Below, piece after piece: positions 1 to 5,915 of a DNA stretch of 11,743 nucleotides. Numbering within the stretch: position 1 is the first letter of the stretch; the number at the start of each line of letters is the position of its first letter. The notes under the pieces are model-generated. The model saw only the letters and a list, made by a program, of their open reading frames with translations, searched no databases and had not been told where the DNA came from. The stretch is taken from contig DDMF01000068.1 of assembly GCA_002340515.1 (NCBI GenBank), forward strand, positions 23,739 to 35,481. Direction: 5' to 3'. A program made the translations under genes and the position numbers. The DNA is from Rhodobacteraceae bacterium UBA2553 (GTDB lineage: Bacteria > Pseudomonadota > Alphaproteobacteria > Rhodobacterales > Rhodobacteraceae).

Positions 1-336
1 CGCCAACATCTGTGGGGCCTCGGCCGACACGGCCCCGAGCAAAATGGCATCAACCCCTTTTGACAGGCAGGTCTCCAGCAAGGGGATTTGTCGCGACAAG
101 GCCAGATATCCACCAGATTCGTAAAACAGCAAATCCACCCTGGATTGCGCTGCCTGTTCTTGCAGACCAAAGCCGACACTCAGCCAGTATTCGTCCTTGA
201 AATGGGGAACAACCACGCAGATTGATGCGCTGGGTTTGCTTTGCGCGAAGGCAGGCACCGGCGGGCACATCCCCATGAACAGGCAAACGAGGGTTAGGAT
301 TGCAGCGGGCCGCAATTCGCCATACCGTCGCGCCAT
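1..336 (-). CDS. torT: TorT-like periplasmic TMAO-binding protein, 5' part (runs off left edge)
   Basis: Translating the minus strand from the ATG at 336 gives 112 codons open to the window edge. Residues 1-31 form a signal peptide: RR near the start, a hydrophobic core around ILTLVCLFMG, and a likely cleavage after AFA. The mature start (CVVVPHFKDEYWLSVGFG, LQEQ, LLFYESGGY, then GVDAILLGAVS) lines up with E. coli TorT, as I recall it, over its first lobe (WLSLNYGMQE, LEAGGY, AEAILLGSS). In that family TorT is a periplasmic-binding-protein-fold sensor that binds trimethylamine N-oxide and presents it to the histidine kinase TorS. The gene is divergent from a torS-like fragment, the same arrangement as in E. 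coli. Its ATG (334-336) overlaps the best torS ATG (335-337), so one of the two starts may be misplaced. The C-terminal part lies outside the window, so I cannot tell whether the gene is complete. Confidence 0.8.
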   Translation of the reverse strand, partial: MARRYGELRPAAILTLVCLFMGMCPPVPAFAQSKPSASICVVVPHFKDEYWLSVGFGLQEQAAQSRVDLLFYESGGYLALSRQIPLLETCLSKGVDAILLGAVSAEAPQMLA

Positions 337-622
337 GCGGCAGATCGGCTTTGATAAACAATTGCTTCGGGTGTTCACCTTCATTGTGAGCTTATCCGTC
401 TTGGTCAGTTTGGTCGCCCTTGGGTCAAACTGGTATCTTTCCGGGCAACAGCGCGCTTTGATACAAAACAACCTACCTGCACTCTCCTTGGCACGCAAAA
501 TCTCTGATGAAAGTGTGTTTGTGGCCGCGCTGGCCCCGTCCTATCGTTTGTTTTTTAGAGAAGCGGGATTTTTGAAGTTTTGTTTGAAATCGGTGGTGAT
601 CGGGCCGAATAGGAAGGAATGA
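335..622 (+). pseudogene. torS: Truncated TorS-like sensor histidine kinase (N-terminal remnant)
   Basis: From the ATG at 335 the frame encodes 95 residues. Residues 1-70 look like the start of a TorS-type hybrid kinase: a transmembrane helix (about 13-33, VFTFIVSLSVLVSLVALGS), then a periplasmic helix with NNLPALSLARKISDES, the pattern that opens the TorS sensor domain (IPTMNMARQLSEAS in E. coli as I recall it). After about residue 70 (base 544) the similarity stops; the last 25 residues are unlike the family and a stop follows at 620-622. A full TorS is around 900 residues with HAMP, kinase, receiver and HPt domains, none of which appear here before dusA begins. I infer a deletion or rearrangement with its breakpoint near 545. 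The truncated product cannot signal. The start is uncertain: no Shine-Dalgarno is evident and the ATG overlaps the torT ATG. Confidence 0.65.
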
Positions 623-684
623 TTCCACTGATTGAGCAGAAGCCCATCGTCTTATTGTGCGAGGTGGAAATCCCATGGGGAAAA

Positions 685-722
685 GTGCTACATCCCGGCA
701 CCAGTGCTACATCGTGTAGCAC
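685..722. promoter_or_regulatory. Palindrome with repeated half-site upstream of dusA
   Basis: GTGCTACA (704-711), spacer TCG, then TGTAGCAC (715-722) form a perfect 8-bp inverted repeat. The left arm plus two bases (GTGCTACATC) also occurs at 685-694, exactly 19 bp earlier, close to two helical turns. It lies 50-88 bp before the dusA start and downstream of the torS breakpoint. There is no U-run, so an intrinsic terminator is unlikely; a dimeric regulator site with an extra half-site fits better. I do not recognise the motif. Confidence 0.45.
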
Positions 723-772
723 CACGCCCAAAAACGAGGCTAAATCGAGCCGAAACGAGGAAAACGTGAAAA

Positions 773-1789
773 ATGGTTGATCCAAAAAACCAAGAAAAAT
801 CAGGGTTTTCCGATGTTCAGCGGGCTGCGCGTTTATCCATTGCACCCATGATGGATTGGACCGATCGTCACTGTCGGTATTTTCATCGTTTGATGAGCCA
901 GCACGCGCTTTTGTATACGGAAATGGTCACATCGCCCGCTTTGGTGCGCGGTGGGGCGTTGCATTTGCTTGGGTACAATGACGAAGAGCATCCGGTGGCC
1001 GTTCAGTTGGGGGGCTCGGATCCAAAAGAGCTCGCCGCCGCCACCAAACTCTGTGTGGAACGTGGATTTGATGAGGTGAACCTGAACGTCGGTTGCCCGT
1101 CGGACCGGGTGCAATCTGGCACCTTTGGTGCGGTTCTTATGCGGGATGCCCAACTGGTTGCGGACTGTATGTTCGCCATGAAAGATGCATCGCAAGATGT
1201 TGAAGTTACAGTAAAATGTCGAATTGGCGTTGATGACCAAGTGGCCGAAGATGTCCTGCCGGATTTCCTAACAAAGGTCTCGGCCGCCGGGGTGACCCGC
1301 TTTACCATCCATGCGCGAAAGGCGTGGTTGCAGGGGCTTAGCCCCAAAGAAAACCGCGACATTCCCCCGCTTGATTACCCGCTTGTGCACCGGATGAAAG
1401 AGGCATTTCCTCAACTTCATCTGTCGATCAATGGCGGCATTGCGAGTTTGGATCAGGCGAAAGAACAGCTGAAATATATGGATGGTGTGATGATTGGGCG
1501 GGCCGCTTATCACAACCCGGGTGATGTGCTTTTGACCGCAGACCAAGACATCTATGGCGCTGATACAGAAGCAAAAACCGCCCACCAAGTGATCGAGGAA
1601 ATGTATCCATATATTGAGCGTCAACTGGCCCAGGGCGTGCGGCTGAACGCCATCACCCGTCATATTCTGGGGCTGTTCACCGGGCGCCCCGGCGCGCGCA
1701 TGTGGCGACGCAGCCTGTCCGAAAACGCCCATCACCCCGGTGCGGGCATTGACGTTGTGGCCGACGCCCTGTCACATGTCCCGGAATAG
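773..1789 (+). CDS. dusA: tRNA-dihydrouridine(20/20a) synthase DusA
   Basis: A 338-residue flavoprotein that reduces uridine to 5,6-dihydrouridine in the D-loop of tRNAs (positions 20/20a) using FMN and NADPH in the cytoplasm. The (beta/alpha)8 barrel begins at residue 22 with the family signature SIAPMMDWTDRHCRYFHR. It continues with YTEMVT (48-53), VQLGGSDP (77-84), LNVGCPSDRVQ with the catalytic Cys108, VKCRIG (147-152), HARKAWLQGLSPKENR (180-195) and the FMN-phosphate motifs INGGI (219-223) and MIGRAAYHNP (240-249). HILGLFTGRPGARMWRR in the helical C-terminal domain is typical of DusA rather than DusB or DusC. Length is as expected for the family. The ATG at 773 is preceded by GAGG (757-760), somewhat far, and the ~20 residues before the barrel are poorly conserved, so an internal start is possible. 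A TSUP permease gene follows after 9 bp. Confidence 0.93.
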   Translation: MVDPKNQEKSGFSDVQRAARLSIAPMMDWTDRHCRYFHRLMSQHALLYTEMVTSPALVRGGALHLLGYNDEEHPVAVQLGGSDPKELAAATKLCVERGFDEVNLNVGCPSDRVQSGTFGAVLMRDAQLVADCMFAMKDASQDVEVTVKCRIGVDDQVAEDVLPDFLTKVSAAGVTRFTIHARKAWLQGLSPKENRDIPPLDYPLVHRMKEAFPQLHLSINGGIASLDQAKEQLKYMDGVMIGRAAYHNPGDVLLTADQDIYGADTEAKTAHQVIEEMYPYIERQLAQGVRLNAITRHILGLFTGRPGARMWRRSLSENAHHPGAGIDVVADALSHVPE

Positions 1790-1798
1790 GAGGGGCTG

Positions 1799-2617
1799 AT
1801 GCCAGAACTGACCCAACTTTTGCCAATGGTCGTGCTTTTGCTTGTGATCGGCGGCTTTGCCGGCGTGCTTGCGGGCCTGTTGGGTGTCGGTGGTGGGATC
1901 GTGCTTGTTCCGGCTTTTTTCTATACATTCTCGACACTTGGCTATGGGTCCGACCAGTTGATGCAAGTGTGTTTGGCGACCTCTTTGGCGACGATTATCG
2001 TGACCTCCATTCGATCGGTCCTGTCGCACAATAAAAAGGGCGCGGTGGAGTGGGGCATTCTGCGATCTTGGGCGCCGGGCATTGTCTTTGGTGCGGTGAT
2101 CGGAGTGCTGGTGGCCTCGGGTTTGCGGTCCACCGTTTTGCAGGGCATTTTTGGTGTTTTGGGTTTGATTGTAGGGGGTTACCTTGGATTTGGCCGTGCG
2201 GAATGGCGGCTTGCGGAAGAGATGCCAAAGGGTGTGAAACGCGCCATCCTCTCGCCCATTTTGGGATTCCTATCCGTGCTGATGGGCATTGGTGGTGGCA
2301 GTTTCGGCGTGCCGACCATGACCTTACATGGTCGCCCCATTCACAAAGCGGTTGCGACGGCGGCAGGCTTTGGGGTGATCATCGCGGTGCCGTCGGTGAT
2401 TGGGTTTCTGTTCGTAAATATCAACGTGGCCCCGCCGTGGACCATCGGGGCTGTGAATATTCCGGCCTTTCTCCTCATCATCACAATGACAATGATTACA
2501 ACACCTTACGGGGTGAAGATCGCACATGCGATGGACCCTAAACCGCTAAAACGTGTGTTTGCAGTGTTCCTGACATTGGTGGCCCTCAACATGCTGCGCA
2601 AGGCCTTGGGGTTTTGA
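1799..2617 (+). CDS. TSUP-family (TauE/SafE) sulfite/organosulfur permease
   Basis: A 272-residue integral membrane protein of the TauE/SafE (TSUP) family. Members move small anions such as sulfite, sulfoacetate or other sulfonates across the inner membrane; the substrate cannot be read from the sequence. I count seven to eight hydrophobic helices (about 8-42, 54-77, 87-109, 113-131, 150-172, 184-206, 213-238, 250-266). The family's two repeat signatures are visible: GLLGVGGGIVLVP near residue 27 in helix 1 and MGIGGGSFGVPTM near residue 165. The start is well supported: TAGGAGGGG (1787-1795) both ends dusA and provides a strong Shine-Dalgarno 3 bp before the ATG. The stop overlaps the TTG start of the next gene. 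Co-transcription with dusA is inferred from spacing; there is no obvious functional link. Confidence 0.9.
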   Translation: MPELTQLLPMVVLLLVIGGFAGVLAGLLGVGGGIVLVPAFFYTFSTLGYGSDQLMQVCLATSLATIIVTSIRSVLSHNKKGAVEWGILRSWAPGIVFGAVIGVLVASGLRSTVLQGIFGVLGLIVGGYLGFGRAEWRLAEEMPKGVKRAILSPILGFLSVLMGIGGGSFGVPTMTLHGRPIHKAVATAAGFGVIIAVPSVIGFLFVNINVAPPWTIGAVNIPAFLLIITMTMITTPYGVKIAHAMDPKPLKRVFAVFLTLVALNMLRKALGF

Positions 2618-3402
2618 GGCATCCGTTTTTTGCCCTTGGTTGGGCGCGGTTTCCGGCGGAAGCCTCCATTAAAAGCTGGGTCGCGCATGTGCGGGAATAT
2701 GCCCTTGCCGCGACCCAAGACCCGCACCAGAAAAAACATTGGTTACGGGCTGGAGGCACATGGTTTGTGGGCGTAAATGCGCTTGAAAATGACGCGGATG
2801 GTCGGGTTGGGGACGGGCCGCAAATTAGAGGTCAACTCTTTGAATTTATTTGTAAAACATATGGTTGGCACGCGCTTGATAAAGGGCAGATCTCGATCAC
2901 TTATCCGGGCTATCCCAAACAGGACAAAAATGAGAGTGATGCGGCCCACAGGTTTCGCAAAAACCGTGATGCGGCCCATCTGGACGGCGTGAAACCCGAG
3001 TTGTCAAATGGGCGGCGGTGTGTGGATGAGGCGCATGGCTATGTCATTGGAATTCCACTGAATTTCACCTCAGAAGACGCCAGTCCCTTGGTGGTGTGGG
3101 AGGGCTCACACCACATTATGCGCCGCGCTATGGTGGAGGCCTTTGACGGGGTTGCGCCAAAGGATATGCGCCGTCATGATATCACGGAAGTCTATGTAAA
3201 CGCTCGGAAAAAAATCTTTGAGAGTTGTCCGCGCCGGGTGGTGCATGCTACGCCGGGGCAGGCGTATCTTTTGCACCGGTTCACCTTGCACGGTGTGGCC
3301 CCATGGGGTGCGAGCGCCGTTGCCCCAACAGAGGGGCGCATGGTCGCCTATTTCCGGCCTGAATTGCCGGGCGGCGTCAAAGATTGGCTGAGTTTACCGT
3401 AA
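2614..3402 (+). CDS. Phytanoyl-CoA dioxygenase-like 2-oxoglutarate/Fe(II) oxygenase
   Basis: 262 codons from a TTG start whose last two bases overlap the TGA of the upstream permease (TTGA at 2614-2617), which suggests translational coupling; no better start is seen nearby. The double-stranded beta-helix iron-site pattern is present: HLD (H122, D124) as the HxD pair, a distal histidine in LHRFTLHGVAPW (H226, or H221), and an arginine about 16 residues later (R242, GRMVAYFRPE) suited to holding 2-oxoglutarate. Other recognisable stretches are GYVIGIPLN and ASPLVVWEGSHHIM, typical of phytanoyl-CoA hydroxylase-like proteins. It would be a cytoplasmic oxygenase hydroxylating an unknown small molecule. 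The family includes many proteins of unknown role, so the substrate is open. It is the last gene of the plus-strand dusA run and converges on the thioesterase gene. Confidence 0.7.
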   Translation: MRHPFFALGWARFPAEASIKSWVAHVREYALAATQDPHQKKHWLRAGGTWFVGVNALENDADGRVGDGPQIRGQLFEFICKTYGWHALDKGQISITYPGYPKQDKNESDAAHRFRKNRDAAHLDGVKPELSNGRRCVDEAHGYVIGIPLNFTSEDASPLVVWEGSHHIMRRAMVEAFDGVAPKDMRRHDITEVYVNARKKIFESCPRRVVHATPGQAYLLHRFTLHGVAPWGASAVAPTEGRMVAYFRPELPGGVKDWLSLP

Positions 3403-3406
3403 GGTC

Positions 3407-3518
3407 AAAACTTTAAAGAGTTTAAAGTTTTCAAACCCGAAACTGTAAACTCTTTAAAGGTCCAAAAGGCAAAACTGTAAACAGTTTACAGGGGCAGATG
3501 GCAAAACGTTAAAGTTTT
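3407..3518. repeat. Array of AT-rich palindromes, CT(T/G)TAAA-NNN-TTTA(A/C)AG
   Basis: Three inverted repeats with the same geometry (arms meeting at TAAA, a 3-bp spacer, then TTTA) lie between two converging genes. Copy 1: 11-bp perfect arms 3407-3417 and 3421-3431, spacer GAG. Copy 2: 3443-3449 and 3453-3459, spacer CTC, one arm mismatch. Copy 3: 3475-3481 and 3485-3491, spacer CAG, perfect 7-bp arms. A degenerate fourth element, AAAAC (3503-3507) to GTTTT (3514-3518), follows. Each is flanked by AAAA or TTTT tracts, so weak bidirectional termination for the convergent genes is one reading; clustered binding sites for a DNA-binding protein is another. The AT content stands out against the GC-rich flanks. 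Confidence 0.65.
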
Positions 3519-3550
3519 CCGCGCCCAATCTGTCGCTTTTTCGCCCGCAG

Positions 3551-4075
3551 TTAACCGGCGTTTTCGGCCCCATCCCGCAAAAAGGCCGCGATGGTTTCTT
3601 CACGCAGTTTTCGCTTGGTCACACCGTCCTGTTCCAAGGTCACGATCACGCTTTCTGATCCGCACATCAATTGCCCGTCCACATAGACGCCATAGTCCAT
3701 CACAAAAGAAGTGTTGCGAAAGGATTTGCAGCGGGTGGCGATCACATAATTGTCGCCCAAATGCATTGGTTTGAAATAGCGCGCATAATTGGTGGCCAGC
3801 ACCACCTGCGGATCGCCTTCGGTGTAAGAAGACACGTGGTAATGGGCAAAAAACGGGATGCGGATCGATTCAAACCAACGGAAATAGGCGACGTTGTTGA
3901 CGTGGTTCAGCGCGTCGAGCTCGTGAAACCGCACCCGATCGGCCAGCCCATAATGCCAACCATTTGGCACGCCGACCGATTGCATTTGGGCCGCATTTAG
4001 CGGTGTGACCAGCGGAATGTGGGCGAAGGGGTCTATGGCGGGATTGGTGACGGGGGGGATGATGGGTGCAGACAT
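3551..4075 (-). CDS. 4HBT-family acyl-CoA thioesterase
   Basis: A 174-residue hot-dog-fold protein. From about residue 48 it shows the 4-hydroxybenzoyl-CoA thioesterase-like pattern RVRFHELDALNHVNNVAYF followed by RWFES, in which the Asp and the HVNN segment mark the active-site helix. ATNYARYFKPMHLGD and FVMDYGVYVDGQLMCGSESVIVTL complete the beta-sheet. Members hydrolyse acyl-CoA thioesters in the cytoplasm; the acyl chain is unknown. I place the start at the ATG at 4073-4075 (MSAPIIPP), preceded by TTGAGG. The frame stays open further upstream to 4198, but that extension reads through tRNA-Gly and is not protein. The gene lies about 63 bp downstream of tRNA-Gly and may share its transcript. 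The palindrome array follows its stop codon. Confidence 0.85.
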   Translation of the reverse strand: MSAPIIPPVTNPAIDPFAHIPLVTPLNAAQMQSVGVPNGWHYGLADRVRFHELDALNHVNNVAYFRWFESIRIPFFAHYHVSSYTEGDPQVVLATNYARYFKPMHLGDNYVIATRCKSFRNTSFVMDYGVYVDGQLMCGSESVIVTLEQDGVTKRKLREETIAAFLRDGAENAG

Positions 4076-4138
4076 AACAACCTCAAGCAATTTGAAACAC
4101 CCCGCTCGCCGGATGGCATGTTCAATTTGGCGGGAGAT

Positions 4139-4212
4139 TGGAGCGGGTGAAGGGAATCGAACCCTCGTATTCAGCTTGGGAAGCTGCTGCTCTACCATTG
4201 AGCTACACCCGC
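4139..4212 (-). tRNA. tRNA-Gly(CCC)
   Basis: The minus strand folds as a complete 74-nt cloverleaf with encoded CCA (4139-4141). The acceptor stem GCGGGTG pairs with CACCCGC; the D arm is GCTC/GAGC; the anticodon loop TTCCCAA gives anticodon CCC, reading GGG; the T arm contains GTTCGATTC. The anticodon stem has one weak outer pair (G-A). It lies 19 bp downstream of tRNA-Tyr, so the two are probably co-transcribed. Confidence 0.95.
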
Positions 4213-4231
4213 ATTACCAATTTCAAGTCGA

Positions 4232-4316
4232 TGGTGGAGGAGGTTGGATTCGAACCAACGTAGGCATAGCCAGCGGATTTACAGTCCGCCCCCTTTAGCC
4301 ACTCGGGCACTCCTCC
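4232..4316 (-). tRNA. tRNA-Tyr(GUA)
   Basis: An 85-nt class II tRNA with encoded CCA (4232-4234). The acceptor stem GGAGGAG pairs with CTCCTCC; the anticodon loop CTGTAAA gives GTA, reading UAU/UAC; a long variable arm (GGCTATGCC region) follows, as expected for bacterial tRNA-Tyr; the T arm is GTTGG TTCGAAT CCAAC. It is the first gene of the tRNA-Tyr/tRNA-Gly unit. Confidence 0.96.
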
Positions 4317-4415
4317 GAGATCGACCAAAATTCTCTAAAAGAGAACTTTTTGAAACTCGTTTTGCCGAACACGCCGCTTAACCGCTAAGCAGTTGCGCCG
4401 CGTCCTGTGGCGCGG

Positions 4416-4444
4416 TTTATGCCGCCGGGAGCGCCATCTGTCAA
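4416..4444 (-). promoter_or_regulatory. Sigma-70-type promoter for tRNA-Tyr/tRNA-Gly
   Basis: On the minus strand a perfect -35 TTGACA (4444-4439) is followed by a 17-bp spacer and -10 CATAAA (4421-4416). It points at tRNA-Tyr, giving a leader of about 90 nt that would be removed by processing. The spacing is optimal and four of six -10 positions match consensus. Confidence 0.65.
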
Positions 4445-4597
4445 CGCCTCTTTTGCAAGTCCCTGTGCAAAATCAACAAGGCAGTTAGTTTTCCCCCTTT
4501 TTTCCGAGTGAGCAAACCAGCAGATTCCCCGTATGACCTTGCGAAAACACAGCTCTTCACACCGTCAGCAAAATTTTTGGGGCAAATTCTCTTTTTC

Positions 4598-4628
4598 AAA
4601 AAAGGGAATAGAACCCGCCAGCAGGCTC
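4598..4628 (-). terminator. Probable intrinsic terminator, minus strand
   Basis: On the minus strand GAGCCTG (4628-4622), loop CTGG, and CGGGTTC (4617-4611) form a 7-bp stem containing G-U pairs; a run of six T (4603-4598) follows after 7 nt. It lies 113 nt downstream of the patatin stop and may end that transcript, or a short RNA starting from the TATAAT at 4690-4695. The stem-to-T distance is longer than ideal. Confidence 0.35.
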
Positions 4629-4740
4629 ACAAACAAAGCGTGGAACTGACTCACTGTAGCTTAATGAAGCTTCGCTTGTTCGGATGCCTATTATAATTCG
4701 TATACATCATGGAATTAAAGACCTTGCCTCCCCGACTTAG

Positions 4741-5682
4741 TCAGCGTTGCCTTCTCTCTTCCAGAAGCGCCCTTATGGCCGGTACGCTAGCCCTGCCCGC
4801 TTCCAGACCTGAACGATACAATGCTTCTTGGGAGCTAATGGCAAAAGTCCCGTAGTTGCTGCCTCTGGTTGGACGGATGACAACATCAGAACCTTCCAGA
4901 GTACGTTCGTTCAACTGCGCCCATATAATATCAATGGCCCTTGAGTACACACCTCTTGCAGTTCTGGGCATTGTTTCAGAAAGGTCTTGGGCAAGATCCA
5001 CCGCCACCGTGACCTGAGGATCATAGCGCTTGGCAATTCTGACTGGATTAGGCTCGGCCACACCGCCGTCAACAAGCTCATGCCCATAAAGCTCAACCGG
5101 CCTGAGCAGGCCCGGCAATGCTACCGATGCATTAATGGCTGGCGGAATCGGACCACTGTTCAGCTCAACAGCTTCCCCTGTTTCCAGATCGGTGCCCGTT
5201 GCAATGAAGGGGATCATGAGTTCATCAAAGGTTTTGGCATCTATATTCTGGGCAATAAAGCGCTGCAATCTGGAGCCCCCGATAAAACCGCGAGGCAGAA
5301 AGAAGGCATCCAGGTCCACAAAATCAGAAAAGCCCGTATTGAGCATGATTTCGTTGACTTCTTCACTACTGGCTTTGTCTGCATAAAAGACGCCGACAAC
5401 ACTACCCGCACTGGAACCGACAATCAGATCAATGGGAATATCCGCTTCTTCAAGAGCCTGAAGAACTCCCAGATGGGCATAGCCTCGCGCCCCACCACTT
5501 CCCAGAACCAAAGCCAGCTGGGGAGAGATAATTGGCGGCGGCGGCGGGGCGACAGCAGGCACTGGCACCTCAGATCGAGTTGCGCACCCAAGCAACACAA
5601 TTACACAAGCGAAATAAACTACTAGTGTTCGCAAAGCATTGGCTATGTAACAAAGATGGTAGCTTTGGCTCATATCTAGCAT
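4741..5682 (-). CDS. Patatin-like phospholipase lipoprotein (RssA-like)
   Basis: A 313-residue serine hydrolase of the patatin family. The N-terminus has a hydrophobic segment (about 17-32) ending in the lipobox LLGC, so Cys33 is a probable lipidation site. Ala at +2 suggests the outer membrane by the usual Lol rule. A proline-rich linker (VPAVAPPPPP) leads to the catalytic domain: oxyanion-hole GSGGARGYAHLGVL (61-74), nucleophile elbow GSSAG with Ser91, and DGG with catalytic Asp205. IPFIATGTDLETGE and the INASVALPGL segment are also typical. The likely reaction is hydrolysis of phospholipid or other acyl esters at the cell envelope; the substrate is unknown. The start at 5682 has a weak GAGAA; an alternative ATG lies at 5673. 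Divergent from rlmB. Codon and base composition look less GC-rich than dusA, a hint of separate origin. Confidence 0.88.
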   Translation of the reverse strand: MLDMSQSYHLCYIANALRTLVVYFACVIVLLGCATRSEVPVPAVAPPPPPIISPQLALVLGSGGARGYAHLGVLQALEEADIPIDLIVGSSAGSVVGVFYADKASSEEVNEIMLNTGFSDFVDLDAFFLPRGFIGGSRLQRFIAQNIDAKTFDELMIPFIATGTDLETGEAVELNSGPIPPAINASVALPGLLRPVELYGHELVDGGVAEPNPVRIAKRYDPQVTVAVDLAQDLSETMPRTARGVYSRAIDIIWAQLNERTLEGSDVVIRPTRGSNYGTFAISSQEALYRSGLEAGRASVPAIRALLEERRQR

Positions 5683-5695
5683 TTATTCTCGATTT

Positions 5696-5724
5696 ATTTA
5701 AGATTTCATTAGTTTACGTGTCGA
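5696..5724 (-). promoter_or_regulatory. Possible promoter of the patatin gene
   Basis: Minus-strand TCGACA (5724-5719), a 17-bp spacer, and TTAAAT (5701-5696): five and four of six matches to the sigma-70 boxes. Transcription would start only about 7-16 nt before the candidate start codons, so the leader would be very short. This is a weak call. Confidence 0.3.
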
Positions 5725-5915
5725 GTGCTTGACTACTGTGTCATTTAGGTTGGCCGCACTGCAACCGCAAGTAATGTTTCAAGGTGATTGAATGGGCCAA
5801 CACGGAAAGCGCCAATCCCATGCACGAACGACGATTAGATACCGCGAAGAGGATTATTCGGCCTCCCCTCCTTAATTCCCTTGAAGCGTAATGGGCACCG
5901 GAGTATCGAGAGGCC

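Larger units (their letters stand above)
4317..4740. other. Intergenic stretch between tRNA-Tyr and the patatin gene
   Basis: No convincing gene in 424 bp. It holds the tRNA promoter (4416-4444), a 7-bp inverted repeat TTTTGCA/TGCAAAA (4451-4457, 4466-4472), a terminator-like hairpin on the minus strand (4598-4628) and a consensus TATAAT on the minus strand (4690-4695). A plus-strand frame from a GTG at 4508 (62 codons) has no Shine-Dalgarno and no recognisable protein character. Base composition becomes more AT-rich from about 4500 onward, toward the patatin gene. Confidence 0.6.

Noticed and set aside
50..361. A 103-codon minus-strand frame overlapping the torT start
   Set aside because: It is an out-of-frame shadow; the alternative minus-strand frame from 336 has a signal peptide and clear TorT similarity.
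619..780. 53-codon plus-strand frame starting ATG in AGGAAGGAATGATT before dusA
   Set aside because: Short spacing to the Shine-Dalgarno-like bases, overlaps the dusA start, covers the palindrome, and the product resembles nothing known to me.
2050..2541. 163-codon frame inside the TSUP permease gene
   Set aside because: Shadow in another frame; rich in W, C and H with no family character, while the main frame shows both TSUP signatures.
3407..3518. CRISPR or plasmid iteron array
   Set aside because: Repeat units are short palindromes with unequal spacing and no uniform spacers or cas or rep genes nearby.
4076..4198. N-terminal extension of the thioesterase frame upstream of the ATG at 4075
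   Set aside because: It would translate through tRNA-Gly; the ATG at 4073-4075 has a Shine-Dalgarno and normal protein length.
5833..5843. GATTAGATACC, identical to a universal 16S rRNA motif
   Set aside because: None of the flanking 16S signature sequences are present; an 11-base coincidence in an intergenic region.
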